A DNA stretch of 64,000 nt from Duganella sp. BJB476 (GTDB taxonomy: Bacteria > Pseudomonadota > Gammaproteobacteria > Burkholderiales > Burkholderiaceae_D): NCBI RefSeq assembly GCF_003416895.1, contig NZ_QVIO01000001.1, positions 2,046,001 to 2,110,000 on the forward strand. Reading direction: 5' to 3'. Below the pieces are notes generated by a model. That model ran no database searches. It was not told where the DNA came from and saw only the letters and a program-made list of their open reading frames with translations. Below are positions 1 to 8,714 of the stretch, in pieces (positions within the stretch are counted from its first letter, which is position 1; each line of letters opens with the position of its first letter). Position numbers and translations under genes: made by a program.

Positions 1-2
1 AC

Positions 3-791
3 GGCGCGCCGATCGCGCCGCCGGCGCCCGCCCGCGCCGGCACCGAGGAGCTGGAGCGCCGCCTGAACGCCACCGAACAGGCGCTGGTCGCCTCGCAGCA
101 AATGATGCAGCAACAGCTGGCGCAGCTGAGCGCGCCGCGCCAGGACCAGCTGCCGCCGATCGCCGCGCCGGACAACAGCGACATCCGCGTGGCCCGCGCC
201 AGCCAGCAGCCGGTGCTGGCGCCTGCGCTGGAGAGCGGCTACCAGGCCCTCAACAGCGGCGACCTGGCGCAAGCCCAGCAGCAATATGAAGCCGCGCTGC
301 GCGACGCCCCGACCAGCCGCGACGCCCTGCTCGGCCTGGCCACCCTGGCCGCCCGCAAGGGCCAGGGCGAGCAAGCGGCCGGCTACTACCTGCGCCTGCT
401 CGAACTCGATCCCAACGACGCCACCGCCGTCGCCGGCCTGGTCGGCGTGCGCCAGGGCGACAGCGCCCAGAGCGAAACCCGGCTGCGCGCCATCCTCAGC
501 GCCAACCCGGACGCCGGGCCGGTGCTGTTCGCGCTCGGCAACCTGCAGTCGCAGCAGGGCCGCTGGCCGGAAGCGCAGCAATCCTACTTCCGCGCCTACA
601 CCGCCGTGCCCGACAACGCCGACTACGCCTTCAACCTGGCCGTCGGCCTGGACCGCCTGAACCAGGGCAAGCTGGCCCTGAAGTACTACCAGCGCGCGCT
701 GGCGCTGGCGCAGGACCACGCCGCCGCCTTCGACCGCAACGCGCTGCGCACCCGCATGCATGAACTGAGCGCGCCTGCGCGTCAACCATAA
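3..791 (+). CDS. TPR protein, MshN-like pilus biogenesis (5' end outside window)
   Basis: The reading frame is open from the window edge, so the true start lies upstream. The visible part begins with a Pro/Ala-rich stretch and a short Glu/Gln-rich helix. It then has tetratricopeptide repeats from about codon 75 to the end, with typical Ala/Leu/Tyr spacing (for example a GDLAQAQQQYEAAL helix). In MSHA pilus clusters a TPR protein (MshN) directly precedes the MshE ATPase and MshG platform protein, and the same order is seen here. The stop codon is 7 bases before the ATPase start, so the two are almost certainly cotranscribed. The role as an assembly scaffold is inferred from position. The TPR assignment is firm; the MshN name is tentative. 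Confidence 0.8.
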   Translation, partial: GAPIAPPAPARAGTEELERRLNATEQALVASQQMMQQQLAQLSAPRQDQLPPIAAPDNSDIRVARASQQPVLAPALESGYQALNSGDLAQAQQQYEAALRDAPTSRDALLGLATLAARKGQGEQAAGYYLRLLELDPNDATAVAGLVGVRQGDSAQSETRLRAILSANPDAGPVLFALGNLQSQQGRWPEAQQSYFRAYTAVPDNADYAFNLAVGLDRLNQGKLALKYYQRALALAQDHAAAFDRNALRTRMHELSAPARQP

Positions 792-798
792 GAGATCC

Positions 799-2508
799 AT
801 GGCAGAACAAGTCAAACTCCCGCTCGGCAAGCTGCTGATCCAGAAAGGCGTGATCAGCGAAGACCAGCTGCGCATCGCGCTGATCGAGCAAAAGCGCAGC
901 ACCGAGCCGCTGGGGAAACTGCTGATCACGCTGGGCTTCGTGACCGAGGCCACGGTGCGCATGGCGCTGTCGGAAAACCTCAACCAGCAGAGCGCCGACC
1001 TGACCAGCCTGGTCGTGGACGCGATCGCCCTCAAGCTGATCCCCAAGGACGTCGCCAAGCGCTACCACGTGTTCCCCATCGTCTACGAGCGCGCCACCGA
1101 CAACCTGATCCTGGCCATGTCGGACACCAGCAACATCGTCGCGCTGGACCAGATCAGCGCCATGCTGGTCAAGGGCATCACCATCAGCCCGCTGCTGGTG
1201 AACGAGTCCGACATCCAGCGCGCCATCGACCAGTACTACGGCTTCGAGCTGTCGATTGACGGCATCCTGCACGAGATCGAAACGGGCGAAGTCAACTACG
1301 CCAGCCTGGGCAGCACCTCCGACGAGTACAGCCAGCCGGTGGTGCGCCTGATCGACGCCATCCTGGCGGACGCGGTGCAGAACAGCGCCTCCGATCTGCA
1401 CTTCGAGCCGGAGCAATCGTTCCTGCGCATCCGCTACCGCATCGACGGCATCCTGCGCCAGATCCGCAGCCTGCACAAATCCTACTGGCCGGCGATGGCG
1501 GTGCGCCTGAAGGTGATGAGCGGCATGAACATCGCCGAGACCCGCGCGCCGCAGGACGGCCGCATCTCGATCAAGTTCTCCGGCCGCCAGATCGATTTCC
1601 GCGCGTCGGCGCAAGCCACCACCCACGGCGAGAACTTCGTGCTGCGCGTGCTGGACCGGCAGAAAGGCATCGTGCCGCTGGACGGCCTGGGCCTGGAGGA
1701 AAACGAGCTCAACCTGCTGAAGCTGATGATCGCCCGTCCCGACGGCGTGATCCTGGTGACCGGCCCGACCGGCTCCGGCAAGACCACCACGCTGTATTCG
1801 ATCCTCAACCACATCAACACCGAGAGCGTCAACATCATGACGCTGGAAGACCCGGTCGAGTATCCGATGAACATGATACGCCAGACCGCCGTCAACGAAG
1901 CGGCCAAGATGGGCTTTGCCGACGGCATCCGCTCGATGATGCGGCAGGATCCGGACATCATCCTGGTGGGCGAGATCCGCGACCGCGAGACCGCCGAAAT
2001 GGCGTTCTCGGCGGCGATGACCGGCCACCAGGTGTATTCGACCTTGCATACCAATTCGGCGATCGGCTCGATCTCGCGCCTGCTCGACATCGGCGTGGTG
2101 GCCGACATCATGGCCGGCAACATCATCGGCATCATCGCCCAGCGCCTGGTGCGCCGGCTGTGCCCGCACTGCCGCGAAGCCTATCCGGCCGAGGAGCTGG
2201 AACGCCGCCTGCTCGGCCTGCCGCAGGGCGAGGACGTGCAACCGTACACGCTGTACCGCGCGGTCGGCTGCGACCGTTGCGGCCACCAGGGCTACAAGGG
2301 CCGGCTGGCGATCATGGAGTTGCTGAAGATGACGCCGCAGCTTGACGAAATGGTGGCGCGGCGCGCCTCCTCGCGCGAGCTGAAGAACGCCACCGCCGCG
2401 GCCGGCGTGCGCTCGCTGGTGGACGACGGCCTGCGCCGCGTGCTGGAAGGCGTGACCACGCTGGAGGAAATCTCGCGCGTGGTCGATCTGACGGACAGGC
2501 TGAGCTGA
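799..2508 (+). CDS. GspE/PulE/MshE-type secretion ATPase
   Basis: Cytoplasmic hexameric ATPase predicted to power pilus or pseudopilus assembly. The 569-residue protein has an MshEN/T2SSE N-terminal region (about residues 1-160). The Walker A motif GPTGSGKTT runs from residue 322 with Lys328. A Walker B/Asp box, DPDIILVGEIRD, starts at residue 384. Near the C-terminus are paired zinc-type CxxC motifs (Cys455/458 and Cys491/494), the tetracysteine module of PilB and GspE proteins. Length and motif order are normal for the family and no key residue is missing. It sits between the TPR protein and the platform protein, whose ATG overlaps its stop by one base. I read it as the MshE equivalent; a type II secretion GspE cannot be excluded from this window alone. 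Confidence 0.93.
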   Translation: MAEQVKLPLGKLLIQKGVISEDQLRIALIEQKRSTEPLGKLLITLGFVTEATVRMALSENLNQQSADLTSLVVDAIALKLIPKDVAKRYHVFPIVYERATDNLILAMSDTSNIVALDQISAMLVKGITISPLLVNESDIQRAIDQYYGFELSIDGILHEIETGEVNYASLGSTSDEYSQPVVRLIDAILADAVQNSASDLHFEPEQSFLRIRYRIDGILRQIRSLHKSYWPAMAVRLKVMSGMNIAETRAPQDGRISIKFSGRQIDFRASAQATTHGENFVLRVLDRQKGIVPLDGLGLEENELNLLKLMIARPDGVILVTGPTGSGKTTTLYSILNHINTESVNIMTLEDPVEYPMNMIRQTAVNEAAKMGFADGIRSMMRQDPDIILVGEIRDRETAEMAFSAAMTGHQVYSTLHTNSAIGSISRLLDIGVVADIMAGNIIGIIAQRLVRRLCPHCREAYPAEELERRLLGLPQGEDVQPYTLYRAVGCDRCGHQGYKGRLAIMELLKMTPQLDEMVARRASSRELKNATAAAGVRSLVDDGLRRVLEGVTTLEEISRVVDLTDRLS

Positions 2509-3713
2509 TGCCACAATATCTCTACCGTGCGATGGACCCGAGCGGCCAGCTGACGCTGGGGAATATGGACGCGCTCAACGAGCCCGACCTGGAGCTGCGC
2601 CTGCACCGCATGGAGCTGGACCTGATCGATTGCCAGGTGTCGCGCCAGAAGCTGGCCGCCATCGGCCGGCGCGACATCACCCGCAAGGACTTGATCAACT
2701 TCTGCTTCCAGATGGAGCAGCTGACCGGCGCCGGTGTGCCCATCCTCGACGGCCTGAACGACCTGCGCGACAGCATGGACCATCCGCGCTTCCGCGAAAT
2801 CATCACCGACCTGATCGAGAACATCGAGGGCGGCCTGCAGCTGTCGGCCGCGCTGGACGCCTACCCCGACGTGTTCGACAAGACCTTCACCAGCCTGATC
2901 ACGGCCGGCGAGCGCACCGGCAAGATCGCCGAAGTGTTCCTGAATTTGTCGGACAGCCTGAAGTGGCAGGACGAGCTGGCCTCGCAATCGCGCAAGATCA
3001 TCATGAAGCCGCTGTTCGTCGGCGTCGTCATCCTCGGCGTGGTGGCCTTCCTGATGATCTACCTGGTGCCGCAGCTGACCGCCTTCATCAAGAACATGGG
3101 CAACGAACTGCCGTTCCACACCAAGGCGTTGATCTTCGTCTCCGACATCTTCATCAACTACTGGTACGTGCTGCTGGCCTTGCCGGTGGCGGGCTTCTTC
3201 GGCGGCCGCGCCTGGCTGGCGCGCAGCGAGGAGGCGCGCTACCGCTTCGACGCCTTCAAGCTGCGCATCTGGATGATAGGCCCGGTGCAGCACAAGATCA
3301 TCCTGGCCCGCTTCGCCACCTTCTTCGCGCTGATGTACGGCGCCGGCATCACCATCCTCGAATGCATCCGCCTGTCCGAAGGCATCGTCGGCAACCGCAT
3401 GGTGGCGGCCGGCCTGCGCCGCGCCGCCCAGCTGATTTCCGAAGGCCAGAGCGTGACGGCGGCGTTCCAGAATACCGGCATCTTCCCGCCGCTGGTGATC
3501 CGCATGCTCAAGGTGGGCGAGGCCACCGGCGCGCTCGACGGCGCGCTGCGCAACGTCAGCTATTTCTACAACCGCGAAGTCAAGGAGATGATCGAGAAGG
3601 TGCAAGCGATGATAGAACCGGCCATGACCGTGGTGCTGGGCCTGCTGCTGGGCTGGATCATGCTGTCCGTGCTGGGGCCGATTTACGACACCATCTCCAA
3701 GATTCGACCCTGA
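2508..3713 (+). CDS. GspF/PilC/MshG-type inner-membrane platform protein
   Basis: A 401-residue polytopic protein with the duplicated T2SSF domain. The first copy covers about residues 65-190 and the second about 270-395, each ending in a hydrophobic segment, with another membrane segment near residues 210-235. It contains the family-typical FCFQMEQLTGAGVPILDGL and FATFFALMYGAGITILECI stretches at the start of each repeat. In known machines this protein couples the ATPase to pilin extraction from the inner membrane. The start codon overlaps the ATPase stop (TGATG), which indicates translational coupling. Length is normal and nothing appears missing. Confidence 0.92.
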   Translation: MPQYLYRAMDPSGQLTLGNMDALNEPDLELRLHRMELDLIDCQVSRQKLAAIGRRDITRKDLINFCFQMEQLTGAGVPILDGLNDLRDSMDHPRFREIITDLIENIEGGLQLSAALDAYPDVFDKTFTSLITAGERTGKIAEVFLNLSDSLKWQDELASQSRKIIMKPLFVGVVILGVVAFLMIYLVPQLTAFIKNMGNELPFHTKALIFVSDIFINYWYVLLALPVAGFFGGRAWLARSEEARYRFDAFKLRIWMIGPVQHKIILARFATFFALMYGAGITILECIRLSEGIVGNRMVAAGLRRAAQLISEGQSVTAAFQNTGIFPPLVIRMLKVGEATGALDGALRNVSYFYNREVKEMIEKVQAMIEPAMTVVLGLLLGWIMLSVLGPIYDTISKIRP

Positions 3714-3720
3714 GGCCGCC

Positions 3721-5292
3721 GTGTTGCACAGCCATTTACTCTATCTCAGCAGCGAACATGTGTGGGCCTATCCGTGGCACAAGGGGCGGCTCGGCGACGC
3801 CGTCCGCTTCGGCAACGACCGCGCCGGCGTCGACGCCTTCATGGACTACCTGGACGCCCAGCCCTACGGCCCGGTCTACCTGCTGGTCGACCTGATCGAG
3901 GAAGACTTCCAGCGCATCACCTTGCCGCACGTGACGGGCCGCTCCGGCCGTCGCCTGCTGGCGCGCCGCCTGCTGCAGCAGTACCGCGAAACGCCCTACC
4001 GCTATGTGCAGGTGCAGGGGCGGGAAACGGCCGGCCGCCAGGACGATATCGCCCTGCTCAGCGCGCTGACCAACCCGGCGCTGGTGCAACCCTGGATCGC
4101 CGCGCTGGAACTGCTGCGCACGCCGCTGGCGGGCCTGTACTCGACCACGCTGATGAGCGCCTCGCTGGTGCGCAAGCTGGGCCTGGCCAACCAGCGCCTG
4201 CTGCTGGTGACGCAGCAATCGGCCGGCCTGCGCCAGAGCTACTTCCTCGACGGCCAGCTGAAATTCTCGCGCCTGACCTTGGCCGTGGACCGCGACGGCG
4301 CCCCGGTCGACGTCGCCCGCGAGACGGCCAAGACCCAGCAGTTCCTGACCAGCACCCGCCTGATCGGCCGCGGCGAAGTGCTGCACACGGTGATCGTGGC
4401 GCCGGAAAGCACGCTGGACCGGCTCGAACCGCAATGCCAGGACGGCCCGGAAACCGCCTACCACTTTATCGACATGGACAACGCGGCGCGGCGCACCGGC
4501 CTGCAGCAGACGCCGGCGCTGGCTGATGCGCTGCTGCTGACCTTGCTGGGCCGCGAACGCCCGGGCAGCCAGTATTCGCTGGGCGAGGCGCGCCGCTACT
4601 TCCAGCTGTGGCGCGCGCGGCTGGCCCTGTTCGGCGCCAGCGCGCTGCTGGCGGCCGGTACGCTGGCCTGGCTGGGCATCAACGTCTGGCGCTACGTCGA
4701 CGCCACCTCGGCCACCTCCGCCATGTATGCGGAAGGCAAACAGTACGACCAGCGCTACCGCGCCGCGCTGTCGAGCATGACGCCGGCGATCGACAAGACC
4801 GTCAACATGAAGGCCGCCGTCACCGTGGCGCAATTGCTGGTGCGCCAGGGGCCGCAGCCGCTGCCGTTGATGGCGCAGCTGAGCACGGCGCTCGACAAGG
4901 TGCCGCAAATCCGCCTGCTCCAGCTGGACTGGAAGATCACGCCGCCGGCCGCGCCGGCCGAGCCGGTCGCCACCGGCTTCATGACCAGCACCTCGGGCAC
5001 GGTGATGGAGCCGATCTCGTCGCTGATGCTGGGCCTGCCGGCCAAGGTGCCGCAGGCGCTGCGGCTGGAGGCGGAGATCATGGTGCCGCCGGAAAATTAC
5101 CGCGAAGTGGTCGACAGCATGAACGCCTTCACCCAGGAACTGGCGCGCCAGCCGCGCATGACGGTGGAGATCGTGCAGCAGCCGGTCGACACCCGCTCCA
5201 ACGTCAAGCTCAGCGGCAAGGCTGGCGCCGGCGCCCCCGGCGGCGTCGAGACCAAGGCCCGCTTCATCCTCAACCTGGTATGGCAGCCATGA
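3721..5292 (+). CDS. GspL/MshI-like bitopic pilus assembly protein
   Basis: A 523-residue protein starting at GTG 3721, 7 bases after the platform gene stop. About 295 residues precede a single membrane segment (around residues 297-322, LALFGASALLAAGTLAWL), followed by a periplasmic region of about 200 residues with a helical start. That layout matches GspL/MshI proteins, in which a cytoplasmic actin-like part contacts the ATPase and a PilN-like part lies in the periplasm. I cannot point to an intact actin-like nucleotide motif, so the assignment rests on topology and gene order (ATPase, platform, this protein, PilO-like). The stop overlaps the next ATG (ATGA). Confidence 0.7.
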   Translation: MLHSHLLYLSSEHVWAYPWHKGRLGDAVRFGNDRAGVDAFMDYLDAQPYGPVYLLVDLIEEDFQRITLPHVTGRSGRRLLARRLLQQYRETPYRYVQVQGRETAGRQDDIALLSALTNPALVQPWIAALELLRTPLAGLYSTTLMSASLVRKLGLANQRLLLVTQQSAGLRQSYFLDGQLKFSRLTLAVDRDGAPVDVARETAKTQQFLTSTRLIGRGEVLHTVIVAPESTLDRLEPQCQDGPETAYHFIDMDNAARRTGLQQTPALADALLLTLLGRERPGSQYSLGEARRYFQLWRARLALFGASALLAAGTLAWLGINVWRYVDATSATSAMYAEGKQYDQRYRAALSSMTPAIDKTVNMKAAVTVAQLLVRQGPQPLPLMAQLSTALDKVPQIRLLQLDWKITPPAAPAEPVATGFMTSTSGTVMEPISSLMLGLPAKVPQALRLEAEIMVPPENYREVVDSMNAFTQELARQPRMTVEIVQQPVDTRSNVKLSGKAGAGAPGGVETKARFILNLVWQP

Positions 5293-5957
5293 GCGCGACT
5301 CCCGCCCCCTTCAGCAAAAAACCGGCGCGCGCCGCCAGGCCGCTGCCGTACTGGCTGCGCGAATTCGCGCTGGTCCGGCTGGCCGTGGTGATGGCGGCCG
5401 GCGCGCTCAGCATCGGCGTCGTCACCGTGGTCGTCAGCAACTGGTATGTCAGCCAGGCCGAGCAACAGCGTGCGCAGGCGCAGCAGACGCGCGACGCCGC
5501 GCGCCAGCGCTACGCCCAGGTCGAGACGGAAAAGCGCGAGATCCGCGCCTTCCAGCCGCAATTCGTCATGCTGCGCAGCCGCGGCCTGATCGGCGATGAA
5601 AACCGCCTGGACTGGGTCGAGCAGATCCGCCAGATCCAGGAGCGCCGCAAGCTGCCGCCGCTGAGCTATGAGATCGAGCCGCAGCAGGCCGTCAAGCTGG
5701 ATGCGCCGCTGCCGCTGGGCGACTACGCGCTGCGCGGCAGCCGCATGAACCTGCGCATGGAGCTGCTGCATGAAGGCGACCTGTTCAACTTCCTCGACGA
5801 CCTGCGCCAGCGCAGCTATTACGCGGTGCAGGAATGCACGCTCAAGCGCATCGGCAGCGTGCAGAACTTGCCGAACACGCCGACCATGGGCGCCGAGTGC
5901 AAGCTCAACTGGCTGACCTTGGCGCCAGCCGCCGCGCTCAAGAAAGGCGCCGGATGA
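5289..5957 (+). CDS. PilO/MshJ-like pilus assembly protein
   Basis: A 222-residue protein with one N-terminal membrane segment (about residues 25-48). A charged, probably coiled-coil stretch follows (AQQTRDAARQRYAQVETEKR), then a small globular periplasmic domain. This is the normal plan of PilO/MshJ/GspM proteins, which pair with the PilN-like domain of the preceding gene product. I chose ATG 5289 because it forms an ATGA overlap with the preceding stop; an in-frame ATG at 5280 is possible. The downstream gene overlaps its stop the same way. Family assignment is by topology and position rather than a diagnostic motif. Confidence 0.68.
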   Translation: MSATPAPFSKKPARAARPLPYWLREFALVRLAVVMAAGALSIGVVTVVVSNWYVSQAEQQRAQAQQTRDAARQRYAQVETEKREIRAFQPQFVMLRSRGLIGDENRLDWVEQIRQIQERRKLPPLSYEIEPQQAVKLDAPLPLGDYALRGSRMNLRMELLHEGDLFNFLDDLRQRSYYAVQECTLKRIGSVQNLPNTPTMGAECKLNWLTLAPAAALKKGAG

Positions 5958-6511
5958 CCATGATTCAACGACAGCGACGCGCAGTGCGCTTCACCCTGCT
6001 GGCCCTGATGGCCGCGGCCGCCATGCCGGCTTCGGCCCAGCAACCAGCGCTGGGCCGCCTGTTCGCCTCGCCTGCCGAGCGCAGCGCGCTCGACCGCCAG
6101 CGCGACGCCGGCCCGGCCGCCGCACCGGCCATGCCGGGCGCAAGCGTCCCGTCGCAAGCTGGCATGGCGGCCACGGCCCAGGCACAGATGGCGGACGTCG
6201 CGACCCCGATGCAGATGGCGGCCGCAGCCCAGGCACAGATGGCGGCCGGCATGCCGCCGCCTGGGGCGGCACAGCCGGTGGCGCCCGCCGCCGGCGCTCC
6301 GCCCTCGTCCAGCGTCCAGCTGAGCGGCGTGCTGCGCGGCAGCAGCGGCCGCACCACGGTCTGGCTCAACCAGGTGCCGCAGTCCGACAGCGCCAAGGCC
6401 GGACCGGGCCAAGCGGTGTCGCTGCGCTTGTCGTCCGGCCGCCAGCTGATCCTGAAACCCGGCCAGAGCTTCGATCCCGCCAATGGCAGCGTACAAGAAA
6501 TTGGCCATTAA
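5954..6511 (+). CDS. MshK-like secreted pilus assembly protein
   Basis: A 185-residue protein with a clear signal peptide (hydrophobic core LLALMAAAAMPASAQ). An Ala/Pro/Met-rich linker follows that carries two near-identical AQAQMA repeats. The C-terminal domain of about 70 residues (from VQLSGVLRGSSGRTTVWLNQ) resembles the C-terminal part of MshK and GspB-like proteins, which help secretin or pilus assembly in the periplasm. Its ATG overlaps the previous stop (ATGA). The last 29 bases overlap the following pilin-like gene in another frame. The low-complexity linker makes similarity-based naming weak, so the call rests on order and architecture. Confidence 0.6.
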   Translation: MTMIQRQRRAVRFTLLALMAAAAMPASAQQPALGRLFASPAERSALDRQRDAGPAAAPAMPGASVPSQAGMAATAQAQMADVATPMQMAAAAQAQMAAGMPPPGAAQPVAPAAGAPPSSSVQLSGVLRGSSGRTTVWLNQVPQSDSAKAGPGQAVSLRLSSGRQLILKPGQSFDPANGSVQEIGH

Positions 6512-7220
6512 CCGCCGGCGCCAGCGCGGCGCGGCGCTGTTGCTGCTGCTGGCCATGACCAGCGTCGGCGCGGCGACCTTGCTGGTGAGCGCGCTCAACC
6601 ACGACAACAACCAGCTGCGCCGCAACCAGCTGACGCTGACGCGCATGGCGCAGGCGCGCGACGCGTTGATCGGCTTCGCCGCCGCCAACGGCCGCCTGCC
6701 GCGTCCCGCCACCTCGGCCACCGACGGCCGCGAGGCGCTGGCGCCCTGCGCGGCCGAACAGGACTGCACCGGCTTCCTGCCCTGGGTGACGCTGGGCGTC
6801 GATGGCGCCGACGCCTGGGGCAAGCTGCTGCGCTACAGCGTCACGCCGGGCTACACCCAGGCGCCGTTGCAGCGCATTACCCTGGTCGCCACCAAGACCG
6901 TGCAGGAGCGCGGCAGCGACGGCGAGTTGTTTTACCGCGCCGGCCAGTCCAGCTGCGACCTCGGCGCCCAGTGCGCGCCGCTGGTGCTGCTATCGCACGG
7001 CCGCAGCAATTTCGGCGTGTCGATGCTGGGCCTGGCGCAGCCCAACACCGACGCCGGCAACCTCGACGAGCAGCAGAACGCCGGCGCCAGCACCCACTTC
7101 ATCAGCGGCGCCGCCAGCACCGACGCCAACGGCCCCGGCGGCGCCTTCGACGACCTGGTGCTGAGCGTGCCGCTCGATACCCTTTACAAACAAATGGCGG
7201 CGGCCCGCCGCCTGCCTTGA
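6483..7220 (+). CDS. Pilin-like / PilX-type protein of the MSHA-like cluster
   Basis: A 245-residue protein with a positively charged N-terminus followed by a hydrophobic helix (RGAALLLLLAMTSVGAATLLV). This resembles PilX/MshP minor components rather than a classical GFTLVE prepilin. The globular part is clearly homologous to the next gene product: both carry an LxFA/GYAxxNGxLPxP segment, a GxLPWxTLG motif, an LLRYSVTP/LFRYSVTP motif and a GGAFDD/GGAYDD motif near the C-terminus. The two genes therefore look like an old tandem duplication. The start lies 29 bases inside the MshK-like gene and has no strong ribosome site, so expression probably depends on translational coupling. Confidence 0.68.
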   Translation: MAAYKKLAINRRRQRGAALLLLLAMTSVGAATLLVSALNHDNNQLRRNQLTLTRMAQARDALIGFAAANGRLPRPATSATDGREALAPCAAEQDCTGFLPWVTLGVDGADAWGKLLRYSVTPGYTQAPLQRITLVATKTVQERGSDGELFYRAGQSSCDLGAQCAPLVLLSHGRSNFGVSMLGLAQPNTDAGNLDEQQNAGASTHFISGAASTDANGPGGAFDDLVLSVPLDTLYKQMAAARRLP

Positions 7221-7224
7221 CGCC

Positions 7225-7929
7225 ATGACGAAACCCAGACAATCCGGCTTTACGCTGGTCGAAATCGCGATCGTGCTGATCATCGTCGGCCTGATGGTCG
7301 GCGGCCTGCTGGCGCCGCTCGGCATGCAACTGGAGCAGCGCAAGATCTCGGAAACCCAGAAGGCGATGGAGGACGCGCGCGAGGCGCTGGTCGGCTACGC
7401 GCTGCGCAACGGCTACCTGCCCTGCCCGGCCATCTCGGCCAGCAACGGCCTGGAGGCGCGCATCGGCAACCGCTGCGCCGGCGAGCGCCGCAGCGGCTAC
7501 CTGCCGTGGGCGACGCTGGGCTTGGGCAAGCTCGACAGCTGGAACCATTTGTTCCGCTACAGCGTCACGCCAGCCTTCAGCGACAGCGGCACGCTGTTCA
7601 ACCTGAGCACGCCGCGCGACATCACCGTCGCCACCCGCGACGGCAGCGGCCAGCTGGTGGCGGCCACCGCCGTCAACGACATCCCGGCGGTGATCATCTC
7701 GCACGGCAAGAACGGCTTTGGCGGCAGCAACGAGCTCGGCGGCCTGATCGCCAACGGCGGCGCCAACAACACCGACGAGCAGCTCAACGCCGGTTCGGAC
7801 ACCCAGTTCGTCAGCCGCTACGCCAGCGACAGCGCCACCGCGCCGGGCGGCGCCTACGACGACATCGTGGTCTGGCTGTCGCCCAACATCCTGTTCAACC
7901 GCATGGTCGCGGTACAGAAGATCCAATGA
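7225..7929 (+). CDS. Type IV pilin-like / pseudopilin with prepilin cleavage site
   Basis: A 234-residue protein with a textbook prepilin leader. Gly8 is followed by Phe9 and then Glu at mature position 5 (G/FTLVEIAIVL), so PilD-type peptidase cleavage and N-methylation are expected. The hydrophobic helix covers about residues 9-32. The globular domain is paralogous to the preceding gene product (shared LPWATLG, FRYSVTP and GGAYDD motifs) and is larger than typical minor pseudopilins. The stop overlaps the ABC permease start (ATGA). A role as a minor pilin or tip subunit is inferred. Confidence 0.85.
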   Translation: MTKPRQSGFTLVEIAIVLIIVGLMVGGLLAPLGMQLEQRKISETQKAMEDAREALVGYALRNGYLPCPAISASNGLEARIGNRCAGERRSGYLPWATLGLGKLDSWNHLFRYSVTPAFSDSGTLFNLSTPRDITVATRDGSGQLVAATAVNDIPAVIISHGKNGFGGSNELGGLIANGGANNTDEQLNAGSDTQFVSRYASDSATAPGGAYDDIVVWLSPNILFNRMVAVQKIQ

Positions 7930-8714
7930 CGGCCGCGCCGCTGCCTCTGCCACATGCGGCGCTGGTGATCGCCCGCTACACGCTGCTGGAGGCGCTGCGC
8001 AACCGGCTGCTGTGGCTGCTGCTGCTGGTGCTGGCGGCGGCCGTGTGCGCCGGCGGCTTCCTCGGCCAGCTGGCCCTGACCGAAAGCCGCCAGCTGCAGG
8101 CGGCCCTGCTGGCGGCCGTGCTGCGGCTGGCGGCGGTGTTCCTGATCGCCACCTTCGTCATCAGCAGCATGGCGCGCGAGGCGGCCGACAAGGGCGGCGA
8201 ACTGCTGCTGGCGCTGGCGCTGCCGCGCGCGGTCTACCTGCTGGGCAAGCTGGCCGGCTTCGGCGCGCTGGCGCTGCTGCCGGCGCTGCTGTTCGGCGCG
8301 GTGGCGCTGGCCTTCGCGCCGCTCGACCAGGCGGCGCTGTGGGCCGTGTCGCTGCTGGGCGAGCTGTGGATCGTGGCCGCCTTCAGCCTGCTGTGCTCGC
8401 TAACCCTGAACCAGACGCTGCCTGCGCTGACGGCCGCCGGCGCCTTCTACCTGCTGGCGCGCGTGGTCGGCACCCTGCAGCTGCTGGGCCACGCCGGCAC
8501 CGCCCAGGCCGACGCCGGCCAGCGCTGGCTGACGCGCGGCATCGACGCGCTGTCGCTGCTGCTGCCGCACCTGGACGCCTACACCCGCACCGAATGGCTG
8601 CTGTACCACACCGGCACCCTGGCCGACCTGGCCACGGTGGCCATGCAGACCGCGCTGACGGCCGGCCTGCTGACGGCCGCCGCGCTGTTCGACCTGTACC
8701 GGAAGAACCTGTGA
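7926..8714 (+). CDS. ABC-2 type permease subunit (NosY-like), no ATPase in window
   Basis: A 262-residue, very hydrophobic protein with about six membrane segments. The N-terminal amphipathic ARYTLLEALRNRLLWLLLL stretch is typical of ABC-2 permeases of the NosY/CcmB-like kind. A matching nucleotide-binding subunit is not encoded anywhere in this window. The gene overlaps both its neighbours (ATGA at its start, GTGA at its end), so it belongs to the pilus operon rather than to a separate transporter unit. Substrate unknown. It may work with a distant ATPase or with one encoded upstream of the window. Confidence 0.72.
   Translation: MTAAPLPLPHAALVIARYTLLEALRNRLLWLLLLVLAAAVCAGGFLGQLALTESRQLQAALLAAVLRLAAVFLIATFVISSMAREAADKGGELLLALALPRAVYLLGKLAGFGALALLPALLFGAVALAFAPLDQAALWAVSLLGELWIVAAFSLLCSLTLNQTLPALTAAGAFYLLARVVGTLQLLGHAGTAQADAGQRWLTRGIDALSLLLPHLDAYTRTEWLLYHTGTLADLATVAMQTALTAGLLTAAALFDLYRKNL

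Noticed and set aside
631..2514. Long minus-strand reading frame opposite the secretion ATPase
   Set aside because: It is a shadow of the GC-rich plus-strand gene: no known motif, very high His/Gln/Arg/Ala content, and the plus-strand frame has complete ATPase motifs.
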